Assembly: GCA_001412355.1 (NCBI GenBank)
Contig: LKUD01000004.1
Location: 1 to 64,000, forward strand
DNA length: 64,000 nucleotides
DNA from: Methanoculleus sp. SDB
GTDB taxonomy: Archaea > Halobacteriota > Methanomicrobia > Methanomicrobiales > Methanomicrobiaceae
Reading direction: 5' to 3'
The number at the start of each line of letters is the position of its first letter. Positions within the stretch are counted from its first letter, which is position 1. The position numbers were made by a program, and so were the translations under genes. The notes under the pieces were generated by a model. The model was not told where the DNA came from. It searched no databases and worked only from the letters and a program-made list of their open reading frames with translations. Positions 50,628 to 60,416 of this stretch are shown in pieces.

Positions 50628-51920
50628 GTGCGCCTGCATTACGCGCTCGTTGATGATCTCTACTCCTTTGAGGAGTATGAGCGGCTCATCGGGGAGACGA
50701 TCGAGGCATCGGGAGGATTGCTTGACGAGCAGACTGCGGCGATGCTCGTCGTCAGAGCAGCAGGCCGCGAACACCGCCTGATCGCGAAGCTGGCATCCGA
50801 TGCAAGCCTCGCCTGTTTTTTCGGCAAAGTGCTTGCCGTTTCCGAACCGCGGATATTTGACCGGCCGGACGGTACTCAGGGGTGTGTCGCCCGTGTGCGG
50901 GTCGGCGACGAAACGGGCGAGATCACCCTTCTTCTCTGGGATGAGCGGGCGGGTGCCGTGGCCGAAATCGCTCCCGGGGATGTGCTTGAGATCGCAGGAA
51001 GGCTCCGTTCTCCCGCCGAGGTCCAGGTCGTTGATCTCCAGAAGGCCGCGTGCGACATTGCGACGCGGGAGGATGCGGGGTCAGGGGAGGTGACGCATGC
51101 CGATCGGGTGACCCTTGACGTCCGCGTCCTCTTTGCGGGTGAGGTGCAGACATACACCCGGCGGGACGGCACCACCGGGGAACGGATCGACGTCATTGTC
51201 GGGGATGCGGACGGGACTGCACGCCTTGTCTGCTGGCATCCCCCGCTTTTCGAGCACCTGTCTCATGCATCCGGGCACACGGTGCGCATCGAAGGTGCTG
51301 TCCCGAATCCCCGCACAGGCGCGAGGGAGTACAGCCTCGGGGAACAGGCTGGTGTTCAGGCCGCCGACCTGCAGATCACGGTGCCGTTTACACCGCCGGG
51401 CATGATCGCGGAGGGAAAGCCCGTATGCAGTGCAGGGGAGGTGGTCGCGGTCCGTCAGCAGCGGGAGTTCGAGACGCGGAAGGGGACACGTTCCCGTGTC
51501 CGGAATATCGCTATTGGTTCGGGCGGGACCGTCGTGCCGGTGGTCCTCTGGGGGGAGCACGCCCTGCTTTCGTTTGCGCCCGGTGACACCGTGGAGATTT
51601 TCAATGCACCCGTGAAGCAGGCGAAATCAGGCGAATGCGAACTGCATATAGGGTGGGGAAGCGCCATCCGGGTAGTCATGACGGACGACGAGCCGGTGAC
51701 GTTTACGGGTACTGTCATCGACACTGCCCTTGGGCTCTGTATCGATGACGGGGAGACCGCCTTCCTTCTGGACACGCCGCTGGCGCCGGGAGCCGACGTG
51801 CATGTAACCGGCCGCCGCTCACAGAACCGCATAACTGTCGGTACGTGCACCCGAGCCGTGATTGATCCGGCTCTCCTGAAGGAGCGGATCGCCCGGATTC
51901 TCGGAAAGGCTCCGATGTGA
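50628..51920 (+). CDS. Replication protein A, multi-OB-fold ssDNA-binding protein
   Basis: The protein is 430 residues. It contains about three to four OB folds, starting with the repeated pattern at about 63-140 (GKVLAVSEPRIFDRPDGTQG, then VARVRVGDETGEITLLLWDE), 165-250 and 265-350. The N-terminal helical part precedes them. It lacks a C-terminal zinc finger. RPA coats single-stranded DNA for replication and repair, and lies just before radA. GTG start, with GGAGG ten bases upstream. Confidence 0.85.
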   Translation: MRLHYALVDDLYSFEEYERLIGETIEASGGLLDEQTAAMLVVRAAGREHRLIAKLASDASLACFFGKVLAVSEPRIFDRPDGTQGCVARVRVGDETGEITLLLWDERAGAVAEIAPGDVLEIAGRLRSPAEVQVVDLQKAACDIATREDAGSGEVTHADRVTLDVRVLFAGEVQTYTRRDGTTGERIDVIVGDADGTARLVCWHPPLFEHLSHASGHTVRIEGAVPNPRTGAREYSLGEQAGVQAADLQITVPFTPPGMIAEGKPVCSAGEVVAVRQQREFETRKGTRSRVRNIAIGSGGTVVPVVLWGEHALLSFAPGDTVEIFNAPVKQAKSGECELHIGWGSAIRVVMTDDEPVTFTGTVIDTALGLCIDDGETAFLLDTPLAPGADVHVTGRRSQNRITVGTCTRAVIDPALLKERIARILGKAPM

Positions 51921-52002
51921 ACACTTTCACCCCCCGCGCCGCCACTGTAATATGCCGTTTTGGAAAGTGATATGTAATTGAATTACGAGAGGTACAACGA
52001 CC

Positions 52003-52977
52003 ATGGGAGAAATTGATCTCGAAGACCTGCCTGGTGTCGGGCCGACAACCGCCGACAAACTGCGCGAGGCGGGGTATGCGACCATCGAGGGCATTGCGAC
52101 GGCGTCGTATTCCGATCTTGCCGAAGCGGCTGAAATCGGCGAAGCAACCGCAAAGAAGATGATCCGGGAAGCCCGGAAGATGGCCGATATCGGCGGCTTC
52201 AAGACGGGAAAAGTGGTACTCGAGGAGCGGAAGGAGGTGAGGAAACTTTCGACGCTTGTACCCGAGCTTGACGACTTGCTCGGTGGTGGGCTTGAGACCA
52301 AGTCGATCTCCGAATTTTACGGGGAGTTCGGTTCGGGGAAGAGCCAGATCGCCCACCAGATGGCGGTGAACGCGCAGCTGCCCGAGGATTTTGGCGGCCT
52401 TTCCGCCTCATGCGTGTATATCGATACCGAAAACACCTTCCGTCCGGAACGTATCGCGCAGATGGTCGCGGGCCTCGAGATTGACTGGGACATTCCTCCC
52501 GTCGAGGAGTTCCTCGAACATATCCATGTAGCAAAGGGATACACATCTGATCATCAGATGCTGCTTCTTGACAGTGCCCGTGAACTGGCGGCCGGGCTTC
52601 GTGACACGGATCGGCCGGTGCGCCTGTTCATCGTCGATTCGCTGACCGCACACTTCCGGGCGGAGTACTCGGGGCGGGGAACGCTCTCGGTTCGCCAGCA
52701 GAAGCTTAACAAGCATATGTACGACATCGCAAAGATTGCAGAAGAGCACAATGCCGTCGCACTCGTCACGAACCAGGTGCAGTCGAACCCCGCCGTCTTC
52801 TTCGGGGACCCGACAAAGCCGGTCGGAGGTAATATCGTCGGGCATGCCTCCAAGTTCCGGGTGTACCTGCGGAAGAGCAAGGGCGGAAAAAGAGTTGCGA
52901 AACTTGTGGACAGCCCGAGCCTCCCCGAGGGGGAAGCGGCGTTTATTGTGGAAGAGGCAGGGCTCAAACCCGTATGA
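52003..52977 (+). CDS. radA: DNA repair and recombination protein RadA
   Basis: The protein is 324 residues. The N-terminal HhH region has [20 protein letters not shown] and [16 protein letters not shown]. The core has Walker [56 protein letters not shown] (Walker B) and [20 protein letters not shown]-like loops. RadA is the archaeal Rad51 recombinase for strand exchange. GAGAGG precedes the ATG. It follows rpa by about 80 bases. Confidence 0.97.
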   Translation: MGEIDLEDLPGVGPTTADKLREAGYATIEGIATASYSDLAEAAEIGEATAKKMIREARKMADIGGFKTGKVVLEERKEVRKLSTLVPELDDLLGGGLETKSISEFYGEFGSGKSQIAHQMAVNAQLPEDFGGLSASCVYIDTENTFRPERIAQMVAGLEIDWDIPPVEEFLEHIHVAKGYTSDHQMLLLDSARELAAGLRDTDRPVRLFIVDSLTAHFRAEYSGRGTLSVRQQKLNKHMYDIAKIAEEHNAVALVTNQVQSNPAVFFGDPTKPVGGNIVGHASKFRVYLRKSKGGKRVAKLVDSPSLPEGEAAFIVEEAGLKPV

Positions 52978-53726
52978 CCTGCCACCAGCACCCCGAAGGC
53001 GGTCCGGCGGAAGCGCCCCGCCCGTCCCCCCGAGCATTGATATGCGACATTGACGGCACGATTACCGACGCCCGACGCCGGATTAATACCGATGCCATTC
53101 ATGTAATCCGTACCCTCGTCGATAACGGCGTCCCCGTCGTCCTCGCAAGCGGCAATACGATCTGCTCCCTTGATATTCTCTGCAAAATGATTGGGACTGA
53201 CGGGACGATTATCGCCGAGAACGGCGGTGTTTTTCGTGTCACATTCCAGGGAAAGCCGCGTGTTTGCGGAGATCAGGCGCTGTGCTGGGCGGCGTTTCAC
53301 GTGCTTGAAGCGTATTTTGGTGAAAAGGGAGTCCAACTTGAACTGTACAGTCCGGATTACCGGGTAGCTGACGTAGCGTTTGCGAGAACCGTCGATGTCG
53401 ATGAGGTTCGGACTGTGCTTCGGGATCATCATGTTCGCGTACTTGACACCGGATTTGCCATTCATCTCCAGACTCCCGGAGTACACAAAGGATCGGCATT
53501 TATCCGGCTTGCTGCCGATATGGGCTTAACTCCTGCTGATTTTATTGCAATCGGGGATTCCGAAAACGATGCCGAACTGGTGCGGTCCGCCGGTATCGGC
53601 GGGGCGGTGGCAAACGGGCAGCAGGTCACGAAGGATGCCGCTGATTATGTGACAAAAAAGATGTACGGGGATGGATTTGTTGAATTTGTGCGGGCCTGCT
53701 TTTCACATTATTTTTTGGAAAGGTAG
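52974..53726 (+). CDS. Phosphoglycolate phosphatase (HAD, archaeal TA0175 type)
   Basis: The protein is 250 residues. HAD motif I is [16 protein letters not shown], then [16 protein letters not shown] and AENGGVFR, typical of the Cof-type archaeal phosphoglycolate phosphatase. HAD motif IV is [12 protein letters not shown]. It removes the phosphate of 2-phosphoglycolate. The ATG at 52974 overlaps the radA stop. A TTG at 53037 near the domain is an alternative, as the first 20 residues are Pro-rich and unconserved. It overlaps the PRC-barrel gene at the 3' end by 19 bases. Confidence 0.8.
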   Translation: MTCHQHPEGGPAEAPRPSPRALICDIDGTITDARRRINTDAIHVIRTLVDNGVPVVLASGNTICSLDILCKMIGTDGTIIAENGGVFRVTFQGKPRVCGDQALCWAAFHVLEAYFGEKGVQLELYSPDYRVADVAFARTVDVDEVRTVLRDHHVRVLDTGFAIHLQTPGVHKGSAFIRLAADMGLTPADFIAIGDSENDAELVRSAGIGGAVANGQQVTKDAADYVTKKMYGDGFVEFVRACFSHYFLER

Positions 53727-53959
53727 CGGTCGACAACGATATAGTCCTTGATGTCTTTGACAGCCTCAAACGGTATGAACATCCGATCGCCATCCATCGT
53801 GTACCCGCCCGTGTCAAAGGTGGGATCCGGTTTCACGACAAGGTCGACGACAAGGCCGGTATCGAGATCGACAAGAATATTTTTTATCATTCCGATCAGC
53901 ATGCCATCGGTACTCATGACTTTTTTCTTTGAAAGGCTGCGGGAGTAAGTATTTTTCAT
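53708..53959 (-). CDS. PRC-barrel domain protein, 83 aa
   Basis: The protein has the PRC-barrel layout: KVMSTDGMLIGMIKNILVDL, LDTGLVVDLVV, MDGDRMFIPFEAVKDIKDYI and a short basic tail. Such small archaeal proteins sit in RNA processing or cell-division contexts, and the role here is unknown. On the minus strand TATA-like ATTTAAATAATAG lies about 22-34 bases upstream, with no clear ribosome-binding site. The gene is convergent with the phosphatase, and their ends overlap. Confidence 0.75.
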   Translation of the reverse strand: MKNTYSRSLSKKKVMSTDGMLIGMIKNILVDLDTGLVVDLVVKPDPTFDTGGYTMDGDRMFIPFEAVKDIKDYIVVDRYLSKK

Positions 53960-54051
53960 AAAAAAAAGGAGTATGTACTATTATTTAAATTGTTCTAATA
54001 TCGAGTTTTGTACAAAAGGCGGGCGAATTTGCGTCTTTTGATCACGCTCTG

Positions 54052-54930
54052 TCAGAGAAGCGGGAAGACGCGGATAATATCAGACTGCGTGAGTATGCCA
54101 ACCGGTCTGGAACCTTCGACGATGATGAGACGCCCTATTTCCCGCTCTTTAAAGCGTCCGATCACTTCGAAGAGTTTCATGTTTGCGGGGGCGGTTTCCA
54201 CATCGGTGGTCATCACCTCAGAAACCGGTGCATCGAGTGTTTTTCCGCCGTCAATGCCCCGCGCAATATCGCTGAGTGTTACGATGCCCACCAGATGGTC
54301 CCCCCTGAGAACGGGCGCACCGTGGATATGGCGGAGAGTAAAGAGATGGACCGCCTCGCGCAGACGTGCATCGCCAGGGAGCGTATAGAGGGGCGAGCTC
54401 ATGTATGATTTGATGTGCTTTTTCGGGAGCGAGATCATCTCGGAAATGGTGATAAGAAGCGCCTGCTGTACTTCGTCTTTTCCGTAGATCTCCCCGCTGA
54501 CGAGGAGTTTGTTCACGGGTGTCGGGCCTATCGAGATCATATCGCCGATGTTGAAGAGTTTGACGCTTCCAATCAGCTTGACGACGGCATGGCAGACATC
54601 CGGGTGGCAAATCGTAGTAAAGTCTATTTCTGAAACATTCACGCCACGGACCAGTTTCCCGTCCTTTGCAATCGGCACATCGGATTCCTGTTCGTACGAT
54701 GTCAGGTTGAGTTCACGATATGCCTGTTCCGTGGGTGTGTAACCGCCTTTGGGACCAGGTACACCGTCCACAAGACTGAGTGCCTTGAGAGCCTGCATCT
54801 GGTTGCGCACAGTACCCGGATTTCGCCGCAACACCTCCGCGATCTCCTCCCCTTTTATAGCATGCGACTGCTTATGATAGAGAGAAATGAGCGTAATGAG
54901 GATATCCTTCTGGATGAGCGAGAGATCCAT
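54052..54930 (-). CDS. Winged-helix and CBS-pair regulatory protein
   Basis: The protein is 292 residues. Residues about 1-70 are a winged-helix domain (IKGEEIAEVLRRNPGTVRNQ) and GPKGGYTPT wing. Residues about 75-160 are an archaeal extension (VKLFNIGDMISIGPTPVN). Residues about 165-290 are two CBS domains (MSSPLYTLPGDARLREAV; VMTTDVETAPANMKLFEVIG). The architecture is that of methanogen transcription regulators that sense adenine nucleotides or other ligands. The target is unknown. It is divergent from the NOG1-type GTPase gene, 47 bases away. Confidence 0.8.
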   Translation of the reverse strand: MDLSLIQKDILITLISLYHKQSHAIKGEEIAEVLRRNPGTVRNQMQALKALSLVDGVPGPKGGYTPTEQAYRELNLTSYEQESDVPIAKDGKLVRGVNVSEIDFTTICHPDVCHAVVKLIGSVKLFNIGDMISIGPTPVNKLLVSGEIYGKDEVQQALLITISEMISLPKKHIKSYMSSPLYTLPGDARLREAVHLFTLRHIHGAPVLRGDHLVGIVTLSDIARGIDGGKTLDAPVSEVMTTDVETAPANMKLFEVIGRFKEREIGRLIIVEGSRPVGILTQSDIIRVFPLL

Positions 54931-54977
54931 AATGATTAATCATCCGGATTTACATAAATAGATGCGGTTGTGCGGAC

Positions 54978-55934
54978 GTGGAATTCGAAAAAATCCCTAC
55001 GGTGCCCACGGCGGAAGAAGTGCTCGACAGGGCATTTCGCCGGGCGGCAGTGAAACGCAAGGAGAAGCTCAATAAGGATCGGGGCAACGAAGAGTTTGTC
55101 AGGAGCATCTCCAGTGCGGTCTTCGATAAACTTGACGATACGGTACGAAAATTTCCATCTTTTGATGCCCTTTCCCCTTTTTACCGGGAGACGGTCAATA
55201 TACTCTTTGGCATCGACCGTATCAAGCAGTCCCTTGGGGCGGTGGCATGGGCGGCATCGCAGGCCCGGACGATTGGTGGATCCTATGCCCGGGAGATGCG
55301 GCATGCGGATGACACGGCGGTTCTCCGGAGGCGGGCAGTCGCCCGGATCTCCTCTATCGTACATCAGGTCGACACCGATCTTCATTTTCTCAATGATGTA
55401 CGAAACAGCCTGAGAAAGCTTCCCGAGGTGCAGGATACTTTTACCGTGGTCATCGCCGGATTCCCGAATGTAGGAAAATCCTCATTTATACGGCTCGTCT
55501 CCTCGGCAGAACCGGAGATCGCAGGGTATGCATTCACCACCAAACAGGTAATAGTCGGGCATCGCACAATCGGGCGGGAGCGTATTCAGTTCGTAGACAC
55601 TCCCGGTATACTGGATCGGCCTGCCGTAGAACGCAACGCGATAGAACAGCAGGCGATGAGTGCGGTGACACACGTGGCGGATGTCATTCTCTTCATTATC
55701 GATGCAAGCGAGGCGTGCGGATACCCTCTTGCCGACCAGATTCATCTCCTCGACGAGATTCGCGGTGCGTCGGATGTCCCTGTGGAGGCCGTTGTAAACA
55801 AGGCGGATATTTTTCCGGGTGAGGGGTACCCCTCCATGTCGACGGTAACGGGTGAGGGGATTACGGATGTGCTGGATTTACTGCTCAGATACCGGGAATC
55901 CAGCCCCAGCTCCCCGTCAGAAGACACGCAATAA
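54978..55934 (+). CDS. NOG1-type GTPase
   Basis: The protein is 318 residues. The N-terminal helical domain (TAEEVLDRAFRRAAVKRKEK) is that of NOG1. The GTPase has G1 VIAGFPNVGKSSFIRLV, G3 FVDTPGILDRP and G4 VVNKADIF. NOG1 acts in large-subunit ribosome assembly. GTG start at 54978. The 3' end overlaps the presenilin-like gene on the opposite strand by 50 bases. Confidence 0.9.
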   Translation: MEFEKIPTVPTAEEVLDRAFRRAAVKRKEKLNKDRGNEEFVRSISSAVFDKLDDTVRKFPSFDALSPFYRETVNILFGIDRIKQSLGAVAWAASQARTIGGSYAREMRHADDTAVLRRRAVARISSIVHQVDTDLHFLNDVRNSLRKLPEVQDTFTVVIAGFPNVGKSSFIRLVSSAEPEIAGYAFTTKQVIVGHRTIGRERIQFVDTPGILDRPAVERNAIEQQAMSAVTHVADVILFIIDASEACGYPLADQIHLLDEIRGASDVPVEAVVNKADIFPGEGYPSMSTVTGEGITDVLDLLLRYRESSPSSPSEDTQ

Positions 55935-56790
55935 GAAAGCCCGCGATGGCGCCGCCATTCAGGGTGGGAAGACCTGCCTGCGGGTTGCCGCGGTTGACAT
56001 AATACAGGAGCACCGCAAGGCCGGCAAGGGATCCCAGAATCGTGCCGACGGTTGGAAGAGACAGGAGCCCGAAGACGAGTGGCGCATCGAGAAAAGCGTG
56101 CACTGATACGACAAGGATGGACGGCATGATCAGGTCGCCCATCCCCATTATGAATGCCCCCCGTTCGCTTTTATCGAGTGAAAGCCCTTCCTTGATATAG
56201 GAATAATTCCTGCTTTTCGGAATGACGACAAGAATCGGTGCCTTCATTTCCACGATGTTCTCTGCGAGTGCGATCATATGGCGTGTCTTGTACACCGAGA
56301 TGGCGTCATAAACCGCCAGCAGGACGAGCAGAATGAGCACCGGAGCGATTTCCAGAGAAATGCCGAATATCGAGGCTACTCCCGCAGCGATAAGTACGCC
56401 GAGCGTATCAATAACGTACCATTCCGGATAGCGGTACAGCACCGCAGTTGCGCATGCGGCAAGAAGAAACGTAGCGACCGTACCGATCAGCGCACCGCCG
56501 AACACGAACACCGTGAGTGCCGTGAAGATGTAAATGAAGGTAAAGAATATCGATGCGGCAATGATCGCGGCGATGAGCCGTTTGCCCCCCCAGCGGATCA
56601 GCAGGAGCAGTATCAGTGTGAACCCGAGAAGAATTCCGATAAAAATGAGCGTGTTTCCGAATGATGCGGGGTCTTCGAATGCCGCGATACCTGCACTCTG
56701 CATCTGCGGAGTGAGAAGGAGGGCGCCTGCCTGAACTGCGATCAGCAGAAGCGGCATCCCGATGAAAGGTGCACTGTTTCGTAAATCCAT
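55885..56790 (-). CDS. Presenilin-like A22-family intramembrane aspartyl protease
   Basis: The protein is 301 residues with about nine membrane helices. The catalytic aspartates are in VYDAISVYKTRHM (Y161-D162) and IMGMGDLIMPS (G216-x-G-D219), the YD and GxGD motifs. The C-terminal GLPTLNGGAIAGF near 273-285 corresponds to the PAL motif. These proteases cut membrane-spanning peptides. I chose the ATG at 56790, with GGAG seven bases upstream. A longer upstream reading is unlikely because it is Arg/His-rich. Confidence 0.85.
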   Translation of the reverse strand: MDLRNSAPFIGMPLLLIAVQAGALLLTPQMQSAGIAAFEDPASFGNTLIFIGILLGFTLILLLLIRWGGKRLIAAIIAASIFFTFIYIFTALTVFVFGGALIGTVATFLLAACATAVLYRYPEWYVIDTLGVLIAAGVASIFGISLEIAPVLILLVLLAVYDAISVYKTRHMIALAENIVEMKAPILVVIPKSRNYSYIKEGLSLDKSERGAFIMGMGDLIMPSILVVSVHAFLDAPLVFGLLSLPTVGTILGSLAGLAVLLYYVNRGNPQAGLPTLNGGAIAGFLIACLLTGSWGWIPGI

Positions 56791-56960
56791 TGTGTTGCTC
56801 CGTCTGTTTTTGCTCAGATGAGGGGAGAATGCGGGATGAAGGACGTCTCGCCGCATATCCGTATCCGCCTTCATGCGGACATTCGCCTTCTTCGGGAACC
56901 TTCTCTTATGGTGATGCCGGCACTGTCCGGAGTGGATTGAACCAATTCGCCGTCTACACA

Positions 56961-56969
56961 CTATATAGT
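56961..56969 (+). promoter_or_regulatory. TATA box upstream of the 104-aa membrane protein
   Basis: CTATATAGT lies 35-43 bases upstream of the ATG at 57004, on the plus strand. The sequence and distance fit an archaeal promoter with a short leader starting near 56993. Confidence 0.5.
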
Positions 56970-57003
56970 TAGATTAATTAATGGTTTGTCATCATCTAAA
57001 AGC

Positions 57004-57318
57004 ATGGATATTCGGGAATACCTGATTGATATCGTTCTGACCATAGTGCTCGTTGTCTCGACGCTTGTTCTTGTTATGCGCCTGTGGCAGGATCTCATCA
57101 TCGCAATCTCGACGGTACTGATGATGCTGTCCTTTGGCGGCCTCTTTCTCTCCCTTGCTATGAAAATCCGTCATCTCGATGAAAGCGTCATTTCTCGGGA
57201 ACGTACGATGCGGGTGAACCTCGAGGAACTCTCGAGCGGAATGAGTCAGAAGTACGAAAATACCGTTTCCCACATGGAAGGGATCGTGAACGACCTCTCC
57301 CGGCGGATGTACCGCTGA
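57004..57318 (+). CDS. Small membrane protein with coiled-coil tail, 104 aa
   Basis: I do not recognise the family. Residues about 7-27 (LIDIVLTIVLVVSTLVLVM) and 31-53 (LIIAISTVLMMLSFGGLFL) are two membrane helices. The remaining 50 residues form an amphipathic, heptad-like helix (DESVISRERTMRVNLEELSS) that probably coils in the cytoplasm. A good TATA box precedes it. The gene is short, but its hydrophobic pattern and position between the promoter and fen support it. Confidence 0.6.
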   Translation: MDIREYLIDIVLTIVLVVSTLVLVMRLWQDLIIAISTVLMMLSFGGLFLSLAMKIRHLDESVISRERTMRVNLEELSSGMSQKYENTVSHMEGIVNDLSRRMYR

Positions 57319-57369
57319 TTCGGCGCATGCCCCCGGAAGAAACCAATTAATTTTCGCGAATCTGATAGC

Positions 57370-58371
57370 ATGGGAGTTGCAATCCGGGATCTGCTGGCGG
57401 ATCACAAGACACCTGTCGAGTGGAATTCGCTGGGCGGCATAGCCGCTATCGATGCGCATAATGCACTGTACCAGTTTCTCAGCATTATCAGGCAGCCTGA
57501 CGGAACACCCCTCATGGATCGTGAAGGAAGGGTGACCTCCCACCTGTCAGGCATCTTTTTCCGCACCATTCATTTCCTTGAAAAGGGAATTCGTCCTGTT
57601 TTTATCTTTGACGGAGCACCCCCGGAATTCAAAGCCGAAACGGTCCGGGAAAGACGGGAACTGCGTCGGGCTGCCGGTGAGCGGTGGGTACAGGCTCTGA
57701 AGGAGGGGGATACCGAAGAAGCGTACCGGCAGGCGCGTTCTTCCTCCCGAATTGACGCGCAGATCATCGGAAGCGCAAAAGAACTGCTGCGCCTGATGAA
57801 AATTCCGACCGTGGACGCACCCAGCGAAGGGGAAGCTCAGGCCGCATCGATGGCACGTGACGGCGTTGTCAGCTATGCGGCTTCGCAGGACTATGACGCC
57901 CTGCTTTTCGGTGCTCCGGTGCTCGTCCGGAATCTGGCGGTCAGTTCCCGGAGAAAAGTGAGGGGGAGGACTCTCGTGGTCAGGCCCGAACGTATTATCC
58001 TCCGCGAAGTCCTCGAGGGACACTCTCTTTCACGCGAGGACCTCATCAAGATCGGCATCCTTATAGGAACGGATTTCAATCCCGGCATCAAGGGAATTGG
58101 TGCAAAAACCGCGCTGAAAATTGTCCGGCAGGGGCGCTTTCCGGAAATCATCAGTGAAAAGTCACCTGAATTCGATTTCGAACCAGTCCTGCAGTTTTTT
58201 CTCGATCCGCCGAGCACATCCTCGTACTCCCTGCAGTGGGGAGAACCAAATACCGATGAAATCCGTGCATTATTGTGCGAAACCTATGACTTCAGCGAGG
58301 AACGTATCCTGAGCGCGCTGGATAAAATCGTGGAACGCGGCGGGCAGCGGACACTGGACCAGTGGTTCTGA
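57370..58371 (+). CDS. fen: Flap endonuclease 1
   Basis: The protein is 333 residues. N-region: GGIAAIDAHNALYQFLSIIR and RPVFIFDGAPPEFKAE. I-region: VDAPSEGEAQAASMARDG, ASQDYDALLFG, then the H3TH IGTDFNPGIKGIGAKTALK. All active-site acids are visible. The C-terminus QRTLDQWF is a PCNA-interacting PIP box. FEN1 removes 5' flaps in Okazaki-fragment maturation and repair. Starts at ATG 57370. Confidence 0.95.
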   Translation: MGVAIRDLLADHKTPVEWNSLGGIAAIDAHNALYQFLSIIRQPDGTPLMDREGRVTSHLSGIFFRTIHFLEKGIRPVFIFDGAPPEFKAETVRERRELRRAAGERWVQALKEGDTEEAYRQARSSSRIDAQIIGSAKELLRLMKIPTVDAPSEGEAQAASMARDGVVSYAASQDYDALLFGAPVLVRNLAVSSRRKVRGRTLVVRPERIILREVLEGHSLSREDLIKIGILIGTDFNPGIKGIGAKTALKIVRQGRFPEIISEKSPEFDFEPVLQFFLDPPSTSSYSLQWGEPNTDEIRALLCETYDFSEERILSALDKIVERGGQRTLDQWF

Positions 58372-58388
58372 ATCCGTAAAAATGAGAA

Positions 58389-59615
58389 TTATATACTGCC
58401 GAGCGCCTCAAGCGCAGCGGCCCGCGTATTTTCGTCACCACGAGCGGCCGACATCAGTGCCGATCTGGCCCGTTCGGTTCTCATTAAAGCGAGTGCCTGT
58501 GCAGATCGCTCTCGCACGTCCTGTTCCGTATCATGGTACAGGGCATCGACCAGCGCGTCAACCGCCGAATCATCACCAATCCGTCCGAGTGCCCATGCGG
58601 CTCTGATGCGTACTTCCCGGGCATCTTCCCGGAGGACCCTGCAGAGTGGCGGGACGGCCCTGCCATCACCGATCCTCCCGAGTGTTTTTACCGCCTCGCG
58701 GCGCACGTAGACGCTCCTGTCCGAAAGAAGTCGTATCATGTCGGGGATTGTCTCGGGAGCGCCGGTTATCCGAAGGGCGACAACCGATCCGACCCGCACA
58801 TGCCATTCATCGTCCGAAAGCCCCTGAATGAGCCGTTCCACCGACGGCCTGCCGATCGCGGCGAGTGCACGGGCCCCGGCTTCACGAACACGGCGGCTTT
58901 CATCACGCAATGACTCCATGAGGGGTTCAATGGCCCTGGTATCCCCGATCGTTCCGAGTACCCGTGCCACAGCCTCCCGTGTGGCCACGCTCTCATCCTC
59001 TAACGCCCTGATGAGGGGTTCAACTGCCGGTTCACCGATCAGATCCAGTGTCTGAACGGCGCTTTCCCGTACTTCCCTGTTGTGCGAATGGCACGCTTCA
59101 ATGAGTGCATCGATATATTCACGTGATTGCCGGAGATACTGCTGCCCCTCTCCCGGCATACCCAGATATTCCTTGATCAGAAGACCGCTTCTAGCCCTGT
59201 TCTCGACAAAACTGCGACACTTTGCATAGGTCAGCGGGTCGTCGCGAGATACGGTCGATGTCGCAGCCACCACCCAGAGGTAGATCGCCGCGGTGAACCC
59301 GGATGTGATGAAATCTACAGTAACGCCTATCATGGTGAAATACGTCACCACCGCTGCAAAGACTGCCATGATCATGACGACACACTGGAGTGTCCGGCGG
59401 GGATACCAAAGCGACATCAGCACGATGGGAATATAGAAAAGATGTGGGGTCAGCTTGGAAAGGAACGGATAGGCGACCGTGATTGCCGGGTTCTGCGCAA
59501 TCATTGTCAGCAGGCCGGATAGGATGATGAACGCGGAGATCACCCAGATTTTTACCATGTCACTCTCATCCAGCGGAGGAAGATAGGCATGATGATGGCA
59601 TCCAGTATTCGTCAT
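58389..59615 (-). CDS. Membrane protein with HEAT-repeat cytoplasmic domain
   Basis: The protein is 408 residues. The first 120 contain four hydrophobic helices with PFLSKLTPHLFYIPIVLMSL and WYPRR, a module often found in front of PAS domains in methanogen sensor proteins. The next 260 residues hold about eight HEAT repeats, such as VRESAVQTLDLIGEPAVEPL and VYVRREAVKTLGRIGDGRAV. No enzymatic motif is seen. I chose the ATG at 59615 because GGTGA lies five bases upstream; 59639 and 59558 are alternatives. Downstream of fen on the opposite strand. Confidence 0.75.
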   Translation of the reverse strand: MTNTGCHHHAYLPPLDESDMVKIWVISAFIILSGLLTMIAQNPAITVAYPFLSKLTPHLFYIPIVLMSLWYPRRTLQCVVMIMAVFAAVVTYFTMIGVTVDFITSGFTAAIYLWVVAATSTVSRDDPLTYAKCRSFVENRARSGLLIKEYLGMPGEGQQYLRQSREYIDALIEACHSHNREVRESAVQTLDLIGEPAVEPLIRALEDESVATREAVARVLGTIGDTRAIEPLMESLRDESRRVREAGARALAAIGRPSVERLIQGLSDDEWHVRVGSVVALRITGAPETIPDMIRLLSDRSVYVRREAVKTLGRIGDGRAVPPLCRVLREDAREVRIRAAWALGRIGDDSAVDALVDALYHDTEQDVRERSAQALALMRTERARSALMSAARGDENTRAAALEALGSI

Positions 59616-59798
59616 GGCACTCACCAAAACCTGTACCACAGGGGGGCATAAATGTTTGCCTAGTGGAAAAATAAAAAGGATATCTGGCGATTTTTTACAA
59701 TTTATGTCATAAATGGTGTTTTATCAAATTGATTCCCATATCAGGCCCCGGACATCTTTTCAGTCCCGAACCGAAGGCCACCACACTACTGCCGTTTA

Positions 59799-60416
59799 TT
59801 ACCGGTATCCTGTATCGCCTTTTCCTATCTCCCTCCATGCGTGGGCAAATCGTTGCATGGCGGTAATATGACCGAAAATACCGAATATGACAAGGAGCCA
59901 GCCGAGGTAGTGCATCCCCCATATGCCATCAGGTATTGCACAATCCAGCACACCGGCAAAGATGATCAGGGCAAGACGGTCCGCACGCCCGAGCAATCCA
60001 CCATAAAATCGGCCGATTCCGACTGCCTGCGCCTGTGTTCCGAGATATGACGCCATTAAAACACCGGTGAGTGCAAACACACCAATCTGCCATGATGCCA
60101 GCCCGCCTGCGAAAATGCCGCTGATAATGAAGATGTCGGCATAGCGGTCGAGTGCGTGGTCAAGGAAGTCCCCTTTTGGTCCGGCAAGATTCATTTCGCG
60201 GGCAAGTGCCCCGTCAATCGCGTCGAAAACTGCATTGACGATGACAAATCCTATTCCTGATGCAATATGCCCTGCGTAAAATGCGACACCGGCTGCTGCG
60301 GCTCCGAAAAATGCAATGATTGTACAGGTATTGGGTGTAAGGCCCAGCAGCATGGAAAACGTGACCAGTGGCTGGAACAGGCGGCCGGTATAGGGGCGCA
60401 GGCGGTCAAGCGTCAT
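59799..60416 (-). CDS. CDP-alcohol phosphatidyltransferase, archaetidylinositol phosphate synthase-like
   Basis: The protein is 205 residues with six membrane helices. The CDP-alcohol phosphotransferase motif D-x2-D-G-x2-A-R-x8-G-x3-D-x3-D is complete in FDAIDGALAREMNLAG, GDFLDHALDR. Archaeal members of this size make archaetidylinositol phosphate from CDP-archaeol and inositol phosphate. The start overlaps the adenylate kinase stop by four bases. Whether the polar head is inositol, glycerol or serine cannot be read from the sequence. Confidence 0.8.
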   Translation of the reverse strand: MTLDRLRPYTGRLFQPLVTFSMLLGLTPNTCTIIAFFGAAAAGVAFYAGHIASGIGFVIVNAVFDAIDGALAREMNLAGPKGDFLDHALDRYADIFIISGIFAGGLASWQIGVFALTGVLMASYLGTQAQAVGIGRFYGGLLGRADRLALIIFAGVLDCAIPDGIWGMHYLGWLLVIFGIFGHITAMQRFAHAWREIGKGDTGYR

